From NCBI GenBank assembly GCA_002352665.1, contig DEIV01000014.1, forward strand, positions 1-64,000: 64,000 nucleotides of DNA, written 5' to 3'. Positions 1 to 8,487 of the stretch are shown here, in pieces. Below the pieces are notes generated by a model. The model was not told where the DNA came from. It saw only the letters and a program-made list of their open reading frames with translations, and did not search any database. The position numbers and the translations under genes were made by a program. Position 1 is the first letter of the stretch. Every line of letters starts with the position of its first letter. Source of the stretch: Flavobacteriaceae bacterium UBA2765 (GTDB taxonomy: Bacteria; Bacteroidota; Bacteroidia; Flavobacteriales; Flavobacteriaceae).

Positions 1-83
1 CTCAAACACAGTTCTGTTACTTGTTTTCAAAGAACTAATTCTTATCTTGTATCCCCAAGTAACGCAGGACACACAACTGGGTA

Positions 84-143
84 CAATAACTAAGCGTTCA
101 ATAACTAAGCGTTCGTGTGGTGCAAAGCACCCAACATGAACGC
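84..143. repeat. 15-bp tandem repeat running into a 35-nt hairpin
   Basis: A 15-bp unit (caataactaagcgtt) occurs twice in tandem at 84-98 and 99-113. It leads into an inverted repeat. Positions 109-118 pair with 134-143 (10 bp, one G-T), and 119-123 pair with 127-131 around an AAA loop, with a two-base bulge. The segment is clearly richer in G+C than its surroundings. No gene in 1-291 explains it. It could be the 3' end of an element or structured RNA that starts outside the window, or a cassette or repeat remnant; its identity is not established. Confidence 0.6.
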
Positions 144-291
144 CGTGTTGCTCTATTATGGATTTTTCGTAAAGTTTATGCCATCAAGATCGTATTTTTT
201 AGCAGTAAAATACAACTAACAAAAAACATTTAATTATAATATATCTCACAGGTAAGTATTATTCAGTATCTTCACCGAAATTTTTTAAAAC

Positions 292-1242
292 GTGGATTTA
301 ACCAACCCTTTGGTCTATGGCGGACCGGCATTTATAGCTTTTATTTTATTAGAATTAGCATACAGTAAAACTCATGGAGATGAGGATTTATATGTTTGGA
401 AAGATTTATTTGCCAGTGGAGCCATGGGTATAGGTTCTGCAATAATTGCTCCAATAGTGAAAATAATTTTTGCCGTTGTTTTATTCAAATTTTCTTATGA
501 ACTTTTTAACCCCTTAGTAGATGGAGTTAGAATGAATATTTTAGGTTATGAATCTTTCGGATGGGCTTGGTATATTTGGTTGATCTGTCAGATTTTAGAT
601 GATTTTTCTTACTACTGGTTTCATAGAATGAATCATGAGGTTCGACTATTTTGGGCAGCACATATTGTACATCATTCTTCTGATAATTATAATCTAGGTA
701 CCGCTGTGCGAAATGGATGGTTTACCGTTTTATACAAACCGTTTTTATATATGTGGATACCTGCATTAGGCTTTCACTATGAAATGTTAGTCGTTTGTTT
801 AGGAATAGAAGCTTTATGGCAATTCCAATTACACACTAAATACGTACCAAATTTAGGGTTTTTTGAAAATTTTATCAATACTCATACACAACATCAAGTA
901 CATCATTCGAGAAATATAGAATATATGGATAAAAACCATGGAGGATATTTAAATCTTTTTGATAGACTTTTTGGTACCTATAAAGCCTTAGATAAAAATA
1001 TTGAAATTGAATATGGTGTCACACATCCACCGGAATCTTATAATCCTTTAACCATATTAACACACGAATACGGTGATATTTGGAAGGATGTAAAACAAGC
1101 CAAAACATTCAAAGAGGGGTTAATGTATGTACTTGGCCCTCCGGGTTGGAGTGCAGATGGTAGTTCATTAACCGTTAAACAAATGCAACGGCAACTGAAA
1201 ACAGAAAGTTTACAAACCACCACTCTTGCAGCTGATAAATAA
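292..1242 (+). CDS. Sterol desaturase / fatty acid hydroxylase family protein
   Basis: Integral-membrane di-iron hydroxylase or desaturase of the fatty acid hydroxylase superfamily. The three histidine clusters that bind the iron centre are visible: HRMNH (H111, H115), HIVHH (H124, H127, H128) and HQVHH (H201, H204, H205). Hydrophobic stretches at about residues 10-22, 45-70, 90-110 and 145-175 fit four or more membrane spans. The length of 316 residues is normal for the family. The start taken is GTG at 292, because no in-frame ATG lies nearer the conserved region; this start is uncertain. The substrate cannot be read from sequence; in Bacteroidota such proteins may act on fatty acids, carotenoids or ether lipids. 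The gene stands alone and converges on the next gene with no gap. Confidence 0.88.
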   Translation: MDLTNPLVYGGPAFIAFILLELAYSKTHGDEDLYVWKDLFASGAMGIGSAIIAPIVKIIFAVVLFKFSYELFNPLVDGVRMNILGYESFGWAWYIWLICQILDDFSYYWFHRMNHEVRLFWAAHIVHHSSDNYNLGTAVRNGWFTVLYKPFLYMWIPALGFHYEMLVVCLGIEALWQFQLHTKYVPNLGFFENFINTHTQHQVHHSRNIEYMDKNHGGYLNLFDRLFGTYKALDKNIEIEYGVTHPPESYNPLTILTHEYGDIWKDVKQAKTFKEGLMYVLGPPGWSADGSSLTVKQMQRQLKTESLQTTTLAADK

Positions 1243-1593
1243 TTAACTGTATTTTTCCCTTAATTTTACTTTTTGATATTCTCTTTGTAACACATTGTAT
1301 GTCGATTTTTGAGCTATTATCTCTGTAGTATTGCCCTGAGTAATAATTTTTTGTTCTGCAACATCTATGCGATACAATAACTGTAGGTAGCCATCAAAAT
1401 TATTTACTAAAAGGTGATGAATTTGCTGATAAACTACTATAATTAAATCTTCTGGCACCATAAATTCATCTAACTCAATGGCTAGCCCACTTAATTCAAA
1501 ATCTTTCTGAAGTTGCTGTATAACTTCAACGTAAAGATTATTTTCAGAAATTTCATAAACAAATGCCAATACATTTTTATCATTCAGATTCAT
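1243..1593 (-). CDS. Hypothetical protein, 116 aa
   Basis: A small acidic, probably cytoplasmic protein with no signal peptide, no membrane segment and no motif I recognise. It is rich in Leu, Ile, Val and Gln and looks like a compact alpha/beta fold. Its stop codon abuts the stop of the convergent hydroxylase gene, and the ATG start at 1593 faces a 73-bp intergenic region shared with the divergent DsrE-like gene. The codon use matches its neighbours and the frame is fully open, so I regard it as a real gene of unknown function, probably a lineage-restricted family. Confidence 0.6.
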   Translation of the reverse strand: MNLNDKNVLAFVYEISENNLYVEVIQQLQKDFELSGLAIELDEFMVPEDLIIVVYQQIHHLLVNNFDGYLQLLYRIDVAEQKIITQGNTTEIIAQKSTYNVLQREYQKVKLREKYS

Positions 1594-1666
1594 CTCACAA
1601 ATTTAACCTAAATTATCATTATTTTCTACCATATATTTTGTAATATTATTCTCTAATTTTTATACC

Positions 1667-2209
1667 ATGATGAGAATAGTACTACCTTTATTTTTAATAA
1701 TTTTTATTTCTGCAAACGCTCAAAAAACAATAACAAAAATGGGACCTATTTTGGAAAATTACGGTGCCGTATTTCAAATTGAAAAACCAGATCTCATATT
1801 AGAAAAAGATAAAGAATACAAAGTAATCTTTGATATTTATACAGATAAATCAAAGGACAATACCATTAATCCACTAATAAATACTGTGGCTCGATATTTA
1901 AATATGCATGCTCAAGAAGGTGTACCTAAAGAGAATATGAAAGTTGTCATTATCTTACACGGTGCAGCAACAAAAAACACTTTGAATCCAATTTCGTATA
2001 AAAAACAATACGAAGTTGAAAATCCGAATAATGAATTGATACATGCCTTAAAAGAAGTTAATGTTGATATTTTTGTGTGTGGACAATCATATTTGGCAAA
2101 TGGTTTTGACATTAACGACAAATCTAATAATGTTAAATTAGCACTCTCTGCCTTAACAGCATTGGTCAAATACCAAAGCGAAGGTTATCAAATTATAAAC
2201 TTTAATTAA
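1667..2209 (+). CDS. Exported DsrE-family protein
   Basis: 180 residues with an N-terminal signal peptide (hydrophobic segment ending SANAQ, cleavage near residue 18). The mature part resembles the DsrE/DsrF/TusD sulfur-relay fold: a VVIILHGAAT strand-turn, a CGQS segment late in the protein, then ALSALTALVKYQSEGYQI near the C-terminus. Periplasmic DsrE-like proteins are common in Flavobacteriia but their substrate is not known. Either Met1 (1667) or Met2 (1670) could be the start. The stop codon overlaps the rmuC start by one base (TAATG), so the two genes are translationally coupled. Confidence 0.75.
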   Translation: MMRIVLPLFLIIFISANAQKTITKMGPILENYGAVFQIEKPDLILEKDKEYKVIFDIYTDKSKDNTINPLINTVARYLNMHAQEGVPKENMKVVIILHGAATKNTLNPISYKKQYEVENPNNELIHALKEVNVDIFVCGQSYLANGFDINDKSNNVKLALSALTALVKYQSEGYQIINFN

Positions 2210-3552
2210 TGGAACAATATTTTATCTTTATTATCATCTTTATCATTGCTTTGGTAATTGGTTTTTTTATTGGAAAACTATCATCTAAAGTTACATCAGA
2301 AAAGGAAAGGTCAAATCTACAAGAGCGAAATGCAGTATTAACTGAAACTAAAGTTAACGCTGAAAAAACAATTAATCAATTACAATTAGAGCATAAAGAG
2401 CTACAAAGTGAAAAAGAGAATATAATTCGGGTAAATATTCAACAAGATGCTGCTATACAGGGATTAAATGAAAAGTTGAATATTCAAAAAGATGAACTAG
2501 AGAACATTCAAGAAAAATTTACCAAAGAATTTGAAAACCTTGCCAATAAAATTTTAGAAGAAAAGTCAAGTAAATTTACCGAGCAGAATAAAGAAAATAT
2601 CAAACAAATATTAAATCCTTTACAAGAAAAAATAAAGCTTTTTGAGGATAAAGTGGATAAAACTCACAAAGAAAGTATTGATTACCATGCGGCTTTACGC
2701 CAGCAGATAGTGGGCTTAAAGGAGTTGAATGAACAAATGAGTAAAGAAGCAGTCAATTTGACTAAAGCTTTAAAAGGAGACAGTAAAACACAAGGTAACT
2801 GGGGTGAATTGATACTAGAAAGAGTGTTAGAAAAATCTGGTTTAGAAAAAGATCGAGAATATGTATTGGAAAAAAGTTTTAATACTAATGATGAGCATAA
2901 AATCAGATTAAGACCTGATGTTATTATCAATTTGCCTGATCATAAGAAGATGATTGTAGATTCTAAAGTTTCATTGACTGCTTATGAACAATATGTAAAT
3001 AGCGAAGATGAGGCAGAGAAAACACAATTCTTAAAAGATCATATTGCTTCATTGAACAGACATGTTGTACAATTGAGTGAAAAAAAATATGAAGATATTT
3101 ATGAAATAGAATCTCCAGATTTTGTTTTACTATTTGTGCCTATAGAGCCTGCTTTTGCCATTGCCATAAATTCAGATGATCAATTATACAATAAAGCATT
3201 TGAGAAGAACATTGTTATTGTTACTCCTTCTACCCTATTGGCTACCTTACGAACCATTGACAGTATGTGGCAAAATGAAAAACAACGTAACAATGCAGTT
3301 GAAATAGCCAGACAAGCCGGAGCACTATATGATAAATTTGAGGGTTTTGTGACTGATCTCACTAAGGTTGGTAAAAAAATGGATGAAGCCAAATCTGAAT
3401 ACAAAGGAGCCATGAATAAGCTTGTTGAAGGACGCGGCAACTTAATTACCAGTGTAGAAAAAATCAAAAAATTAGGAGCAAAAGCTAAAAAATCATTACC
3501 ACAGAATATTATTGACAGGGCTAGTGAAAATAATGAACAAGTAGAATTGTAA
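2209..3552 (+). CDS. rmuC: DNA recombination protein RmuC
   Basis: RmuC family protein of 447 residues, a normal length. A single N-terminal membrane anchor (about residues 4-22) is followed by a long coiled coil (about 30-190), and then the RmuC nuclease-like core (about 195-415) with the family segments GNWGELILERVLEKSGL and RPDVIINLPDHKKMIVDSK. RmuC proteins limit DNA rearrangement at inverted repeats and are related to PD-(D/E)XK nucleases; the D and the DSK residues in the quoted segment fit that active site. The start ATG overlaps the stop of the DsrE-like gene by one base. Confidence 0.93.
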   Translation: MEQYFIFIIIFIIALVIGFFIGKLSSKVTSEKERSNLQERNAVLTETKVNAEKTINQLQLEHKELQSEKENIIRVNIQQDAAIQGLNEKLNIQKDELENIQEKFTKEFENLANKILEEKSSKFTEQNKENIKQILNPLQEKIKLFEDKVDKTHKESIDYHAALRQQIVGLKELNEQMSKEAVNLTKALKGDSKTQGNWGELILERVLEKSGLEKDREYVLEKSFNTNDEHKIRLRPDVIINLPDHKKMIVDSKVSLTAYEQYVNSEDEAEKTQFLKDHIASLNRHVVQLSEKKYEDIYEIESPDFVLLFVPIEPAFAIAINSDDQLYNKAFEKNIVIVTPSTLLATLRTIDSMWQNEKQRNNAVEIARQAGALYDKFEGFVTDLTKVGKKMDEAKSEYKGAMNKLVEGRGNLITSVEKIKKLGAKAKKSLPQNIIDRASENNEQVEL

Positions 3553-3671
3553 CATTATTGAAAGGTTTTCTTTGATTCACCTTATCTTCTCCGTATCTTC
3601 AAAATAAAAAGTGTATCCCTTATTTGAATTCATTCTAAGCTAAATATTAAGGTAAAACATGAACTAATTTG

Positions 3672-3679
3672 TATCTTTA
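3672..3679 (+). promoter_or_regulatory. Possible -7 element for the TPR/LuxR regulator gene
   Basis: TATCTTTA matches the Bacteroidota -7 consensus TAnnTTTG at seven of eight positions. Transcription from it would begin near 3686, which agrees with a start codon at 3715 rather than the in-frame ATG at 3679. No TTG -33 element is seen at the expected distance. Confidence 0.4.
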
Positions 3680-3714
3680 TGCAATGCTTTTTAAGTGAAT
3701 TTTTTTTTAAAGCC

Positions 3715-5322
3715 ATGCCTAAAATTCAAAGTTATTACCTTACCTCATTTATTTTATTATTTCTATTGTATTTCAGAAGCTATGGTCAGAAGTATGGTCA
3801 ACAAATTAATATAGATAGTACTTATAATGAGCTAAAAGTAATGCCAAATTCAATTGAAAAAGTAGAGCAATTGATAACACTATATATGGCATCAATACAG
3901 CGAAGAAATGCTCAACAAAACATATTAGATGAAGCATTACACGTCTCTAATAAGATTTTTTACGTTGACGGCATAGCCAAATGTTATAATAGAAAAGGAA
4001 TAACCGCCAGGTATAACAATGACTATAGTCAATCAATCATTTATCATAAAAGAGCTTTGACTTATTTTGATAAAACTACAGACACTTTATCTAAAATTAA
4101 ATGCTTAAATAGTTTAGGAGTTAGTTATAGAAAACTTAATGTAGAGAAAGATGCTTTTAAATATTATTTTCTAGCCCTTCAATTATCAGAAAAAATTGAT
4201 GATAAAAGGAGTATTGCTATTGCATTAAATGGTATTGGTAATGTATTTATAACAACGGAAGAATTTGACAAGGCACTATATTACTTCAAAAAAGCATTAA
4301 CGCTTGAAACTATCAATGATAACCCAAAAGGTCAGGAATATGGTCTGGCAAATATTGGGGAGATATTTCTTAATAAAAAATCTTATGATTCGGCTTATTA
4401 TTACTTTGATAAAGCTCTGATTTTAGCAAAAAAAAATCCACGACGTGAAGGCGAGGCTATTAAATATACACTTTTTGGTTTATTGAATCAAAAAAAAGGT
4501 AACTACAAATCTTCAATTGATTATTACAAAAAAGCAATTCCGCAATTAACAGAATATAATAATTTAAGATATTTAGGTAATACATTAATTAATATTGGAA
4601 TTAGCCAATTACATTTAAAACAGTATAATAAAGCATTAGATAATATTAATGATGGCTTAGCCAACGCCAAAACCATAAAATCTAAAGAAAATATTATGCT
4701 TGGCTATAATGCATTAACCGATTACTATACTATAACTAAAGATTATAAAAACGCCTTATATGCAAACAAAAAAGCAAGTGCTTTTCATGACAGTATAATA
4801 AACGAGTCTTCACAAAAGAATATTATAAGTATTCAGGTTGCTTATGAGACGAAAAAAAAGGATGCTCAAATTCAAAAATTAGCTCAAGAAAAAGAAATAA
4901 GTTTAAAAATAGCGAAGTCCAATAATTGGAGCCTTCTTATTGGAGGGTTTTTAAGTGTTTCAATAATTGTTGGCTTACTTTTTTTATTCAATCTTTTTCG
5001 CAGAAACAAAGCTTTAGAACTTGATAAAAAGAATTCTGAAATTCAAAAATATGTATTACAAATTAATAAATTAAAAAATAAAATCGAAGATAAAGACCCT
5101 TACTTAAACATAGATCTTACAGAGAAATTTAACAAACTTGATCTTTCAAAAAGAGAAATTGAAGTACTTCATCTTATTGTTGATGGTCATAATAATGATG
5201 AAATTGCCCAACAATTATTTGTATCTAAAAATACTATAAAAACCCATATCAAACATATCTATTCAAAATTAGATGTTAGAAATAGAATTGAAGTAATTAA
5301 AAAAGTCAATTCGGTTCGATAA
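3715..5322 (+). CDS. Membrane-bound TPR protein with LuxR-type DNA-binding domain
   Basis: A regulator with the order signal peptide, tetratricopeptide repeats, membrane span, short coiled coil, and helix-turn-helix. The ATG at 3715 (protein begins MPKIQSYYLT, 535 residues) is preferred over the in-frame ATG at 3679, because it puts the signal peptide at the N-terminus and lies downstream of a likely -7 element. About six or seven TPRs occupy roughly the next 350 residues. A membrane segment (LLIGGFLSVSIIVGLLFLF) follows, and the last 60 residues form a GerE/LuxR domain (SKREIEVLHLIVDGHNNDEI). The layout suggests a periplasmic TPR sensor passing a signal to a cytoplasmic DNA-binding domain. 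Targets are unknown. Confidence 0.88.
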   Translation: MPKIQSYYLTSFILLFLLYFRSYGQKYGQQINIDSTYNELKVMPNSIEKVEQLITLYMASIQRRNAQQNILDEALHVSNKIFYVDGIAKCYNRKGITARYNNDYSQSIIYHKRALTYFDKTTDTLSKIKCLNSLGVSYRKLNVEKDAFKYYFLALQLSEKIDDKRSIAIALNGIGNVFITTEEFDKALYYFKKALTLETINDNPKGQEYGLANIGEIFLNKKSYDSAYYYFDKALILAKKNPRREGEAIKYTLFGLLNQKKGNYKSSIDYYKKAIPQLTEYNNLRYLGNTLINIGISQLHLKQYNKALDNINDGLANAKTIKSKENIMLGYNALTDYYTITKDYKNALYANKKASAFHDSIINESSQKNIISIQVAYETKKKDAQIQKLAQEKEISLKIAKSNNWSLLIGGFLSVSIIVGLLFLFNLFRRNKALELDKKNSEIQKYVLQINKLKNKIEDKDPYLNIDLTEKFNKLDLSKREIEVLHLIVDGHNNDEIAQQLFVSKNTIKTHIKHIYSKLDVRNRIEVIKKVNSVR

Positions 5323-5466
5323 AGAACTCCTACGCGTACCCACCCCATTTACAATTTAAATTTACTGGTATAAATTATTAGCAATCTAAATTATTTACAC
5401 CAAATTGAATTCTTCTTATTTGGTGGCTATTCAATATAAATTTTCACTGCAAAATAACCCTAAGGG

Positions 5467-5480
5467 GTGATTCAAATCAC
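5467..5480. promoter_or_regulatory. Palindrome resembling a Crp/Fnr-type operator
   Basis: GTGATTCAAATCAC is a perfect 6-bp inverted repeat with a 2-bp centre. It matches the E. coli Crp layout TGTGA-N6-TCACA at eight of ten half-site positions. Its centre lies about 55 bp upstream of the start point predicted from the -7 element at 5515, and that promoter lacks a TTG -33 element. This would suit an activator-dependent promoter. The regulator is inferred, not shown. Confidence 0.45.
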
Positions 5481-5514
5481 TCTTTTTAATGACTCATATT
5501 TTGGAAGGTAACCG

Positions 5515-5522
5515 TAATTTTG
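5515..5522 (+). promoter_or_regulatory. -7 element of the ompA-like / LRR operon
   Basis: TAATTTTG matches the Bacteroidota -7 consensus TAnnTTTG exactly. It lies 28 bp before the ATG of the OmpA-like gene, giving a leader of about 20 nt. No TTG is found 17-23 bp upstream, so activation by a factor at the palindrome around 5473 is plausible. Confidence 0.6.
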
Positions 5523-5550
5523 TAGAATAATTTTTTAAAATCATAATACT

Positions 5551-6888
5551 ATGAACCTATTGAAGAAAAAACACAAATCTAGTAACAATAGCAACTTTTT
5601 TATTAGTAAAGCAATCCTTAGAGTTTTATTTTTAGTTTCCATTTTTATAATAATTCCACAACAAACGAATGCTCAATTTTTAAAAAAATTAGCTAAAAAA
5701 GCTGAAGAAAAAGTTGAACGAGAAGCAGAAAACAGGGCTGAAAGGCGTATAAATAAAAAAATAGATGAAACTTTTGACGAAGCTGAAGATGCTATTGACG
5801 GTAAAAACAAAGATAAAGGGGAAAAGAGCGATAAAAAGAAAAATAAAGATAGTCAAACGTCTCAAAAGGAAAAAGCGAATAATGATACTGATCAAACAAC
5901 CACCAAACCCAACCAACCAACCGTAGTTTGGAACAAATTTGATTTCGTGCCCGGTGACACCGTAATTTTTGAAGATGCACCTAGTGCGGATGAAGAAAAC
6001 GGTGAATTTCCAAGTCGTTGGGATTTGTATAAAGGAAATGTTGAAATTGGCGAAGTAGATGGAGAGAATGTAATAATGTTTATTAGTAAATCATCTTACA
6101 TTATACCTTATTTAAAAAATTCTAATGAAGATTATTTACCCGACGTTTTTACTGTAGAATTAGATGTATGGTTTACAAAAGGGCAAACAACTGCAAATAG
6201 ACTTTATATTTATTTAGGTGATCAAAAAAACTATAATAGAAGTGGTGCGGCACATCGTAATTTAATTGTGATGCCTCACGGTTTGGAGTTTGGAGATTCT
6301 GAAAAACATTATCCCGGTACTGAAAATTTAGGTTGGTCTGTTGAAAAAGAAGGTTCTTGGAAGCATATTTCCATAGCCTACACAAAGGGTAAATTTAAAG
6401 CCTATTTTGATGATACTCGTTTGATAAATGTACCTCATTTAGACGTTAATCCTACAGGAATTACTATAAAATCATTAAACGACAATATGTATATAAAAAA
6501 CATCCGTATTGCTAAAGGAGGCGTAAAATATTATGATAGAGTTTTATCTGAAGGAAAAATAATTGTAAACGGAATAAAGTTCGATGTTAATAAAGCATCT
6601 CTAAAACCTGAAAGTATGGGTCCTATCAATAAAATTTTCAAACTCATGCAAAAACAACTAGAACTAAACTTTAGTGTAGAAGGACATACAGATAGTGATG
6701 GTGGTGATGAAACCAATATGACTTTATCTAAAGCCAGAGGTAAAGCAGTTATGAATAAACTAATTGCTATGGGGATTTCTAAAGATCGATTAAAGTCGGA
6801 TGGTCATGGTGAGAGCAGACCGCTAGACAACAACAGTACACCAGAAGGAAAAGCAAATAATAGACGTGTTGAGTTTGTAAAATTTTAG
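5551..6888 (+). CDS. OmpA family protein with central LamG-like domain
   Basis: 445 residues. An N-terminal hydrophobic export segment (about 22-42, ending TNAQ) precedes a highly charged Lys/Glu/Asp linker (about 45-115), then a jelly-roll, concanavalin-like region (about 125-325), and a C-terminal OmpA domain (about 335-445). The OmpA domain keeps the peptidoglycan-binding features: GHTDSDGG, the N..LS.ARG segment, the GI..DRL segment and the NNRRVEFVKF end. No outer-membrane barrel is evident, so it is probably a periplasmic or surface protein that holds to peptidoglycan. It has its own -7 element and lies 22 bp upstream of the LRR gene, with which it is probably co-transcribed. Confidence 0.85.
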   Translation: MNLLKKKHKSSNNSNFFISKAILRVLFLVSIFIIIPQQTNAQFLKKLAKKAEEKVEREAENRAERRINKKIDETFDEAEDAIDGKNKDKGEKSDKKKNKDSQTSQKEKANNDTDQTTTKPNQPTVVWNKFDFVPGDTVIFEDAPSADEENGEFPSRWDLYKGNVEIGEVDGENVIMFISKSSYIIPYLKNSNEDYLPDVFTVELDVWFTKGQTTANRLYIYLGDQKNYNRSGAAHRNLIVMPHGLEFGDSEKHYPGTENLGWSVEKEGSWKHISIAYTKGKFKAYFDDTRLINVPHLDVNPTGITIKSLNDNMYIKNIRIAKGGVKYYDRVLSEGKIIVNGIKFDVNKASLKPESMGPINKIFKLMQKQLELNFSVEGHTDSDGGDETNMTLSKARGKAVMNKLIAMGISKDRLKSDGHGESRPLDNNSTPEGKANNRRVEFVKF

Positions 6889-6910
6889 TAATTATATAAA
6901 ATTTTTATTG

Positions 6911-8290
6911 ATGAAAAAACTAATTATAGTAGCCCTTTTTTTAATGAGCAATGGATTAATCAATGGGCAAGAAGATAAGACGTATAACAATCTTGAAGAG
7001 GCATTAAAAACCCCAAATCGGGTTTTTATTTTGAACTTAAGTGGCGAGGAAATTACCAATCTCCCTAAAAATATTAAAATATTAAAAAATTTAGAACACC
7101 TTAGCATTGTAAACACTCAAATACAGTTAATTCCAAAAGAAATAGGAGCACTTAAAAGTCTTATAAGTCTAGAATTTCGAATGAACCAGTTTACAACCTT
7201 ACCAGAATCTATTGGGGAGCTTAAAAACTTAAAAAGGATTAATATATCTATTAGTAAACTAACAAGTCTTCCAAATACTTTTGGACAACTAGATAGTTTA
7301 GAGGAAATTACAGTAAGTCAAAGTGATCTATCAAATCTTCCAGAAACTATTGGAGATTTAACGAATTTAAAAAGGATTAATATCTCTTCCAGTCAGCTCA
7401 CAAAAATTCCAGAATCTATTGGAAAACTAATCAATTTAACCGAGCTTTCATTAGGCGGTAATAAAATAGTGGAATTGCCAAAGTCTATTGGGAGTTTAAC
7501 AAATCTAAAGGTTTTATTTCTACTTGAGAATGAACTTTCTGTATTACCAGAATCTGTAGGTAACCTTACTAATTTATCCAGACTTTCTTTAGCGTATAAT
7601 AAGTTAACAAAAATACCTCGTTCTATTGAAAGTCTAATTAATTTGACCTCACTTGATTTAAGTTTTAATAAGCTAGAAGTACTACCCGAACTCATTGGTA
7701 ATTTTACCGAATTAAAGGAACTTAATTTAAGTGGTAATCAAATCGCAAATCTTCCTGATGTCTTTGAAAAACTCACAAATTTATATTCACTTCATTTATC
7801 AATTAACCAATTGGCTGTTTTGCCTGAATCAATAGGTAAATTAAGTTCTTTACAAGAACTCTTTCTCTCTTCAAATAAATTAAAAAAATTACCTGAATCC
7901 ATAGGTGGTTTGATAGAATTAAACAGTCTTTATGTTGATAAAAATCAATTAGATAGTATTCCTGAAACTATAGGAGAACTTTCAAATTTAATGATCTTAA
8001 AATTAAGTGAGAATCAACTAATAAGTGTACCTCAATCTGTGGGTAAATTAACAAGCTTGAATAGTATTTATTTGTCGGATAATAAAATTGTAACCCTTCC
8101 TGATTCTTTTAGTAACCTTACAAACTTAGGTAGCCTTTATATGGAAAATAATGAGTTGTCTACACTTCCAAAATCTATTGGAAATCTAGCAAATTTATAT
8201 ACCCTTGAGGTTTCTGGTAATCAGTTTGATACAAATTCAAGAGAGGAAATTAAAGTACTATTACCAAATTGTCAGTGTAATTTTGATTAA
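6911..8290 (+). CDS. Secreted leucine-rich repeat protein
   Basis: The start is ATG at 6911; an in-frame TTG just before it at 6908 is not needed. A signal peptide (MKKLIIVALFLMSNGLINGQ) is followed by a short capping region and 17 consecutive leucine-rich repeats of exactly 23 residues, of the type LPxSIGxLxNLxxLxLxxNx. The protein ends with a cap holding two cysteines (PNCQCNFD). LRR proteins of this class bind proteins at the cell surface or periplasm. There is no enzyme domain, no membrane anchor and no sorting domain. It lies 22 bp after the OmpA-like gene, suggesting one transcript and possibly a joint surface role. The partner is unknown. Confidence 0.88.
   Translation: MKKLIIVALFLMSNGLINGQEDKTYNNLEEALKTPNRVFILNLSGEEITNLPKNIKILKNLEHLSIVNTQIQLIPKEIGALKSLISLEFRMNQFTTLPESIGELKNLKRINISISKLTSLPNTFGQLDSLEEITVSQSDLSNLPETIGDLTNLKRINISSSQLTKIPESIGKLINLTELSLGGNKIVELPKSIGSLTNLKVLFLLENELSVLPESVGNLTNLSRLSLAYNKLTKIPRSIESLINLTSLDLSFNKLEVLPELIGNFTELKELNLSGNQIANLPDVFEKLTNLYSLHLSINQLAVLPESIGKLSSLQELFLSSNKLKKLPESIGGLIELNSLYVDKNQLDSIPETIGELSNLMILKLSENQLISVPQSVGKLTSLNSIYLSDNKIVTLPDSFSNLTNLGSLYMENNELSTLPKSIGNLANLYTLEVSGNQFDTNSREEIKVLLPNCQCNFD
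7066..8235 (+). repeat. 17 tandem 69-bp LRR-coding units
   Basis: The coding sequence repeats with a strict period of 23 codons through the whole LRR array, with no unit of a different length. The repeats are diverged at the DNA level, so this is an old array and not a recent amplification. Confidence 0.75.
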
Positions 8291-8487
8291 CAATTGCCTC
8301 AATAATTATAGAGAATAAAATGAATTAAAAAATAAAATCATAAACTTATTTAACTGCAAGAGAAATAAAAAATAATACCAAATCTTATGGATAATATCTA
8401 TGAATTAAGAGAAATCAACTAGGTTGAAAAGATATCGATATTATCTCAATTAATAAAAGAAAAAATAGTAATCTGAAATTAAAAATT

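Noticed and set aside
3679..3714. Upstream ATG for the TPR/LuxR regulator
   Set aside because: It would add 12 residues before the signal peptide and lies at the end of a likely -7 element; ATG 3715 fits better.
5401..5480. CCCTAAGGGG as a terminator after the LuxR-type regulator gene
   Set aside because: The stem is only three base pairs and has no T tract; the operator-like palindrome next to it is a better reading.
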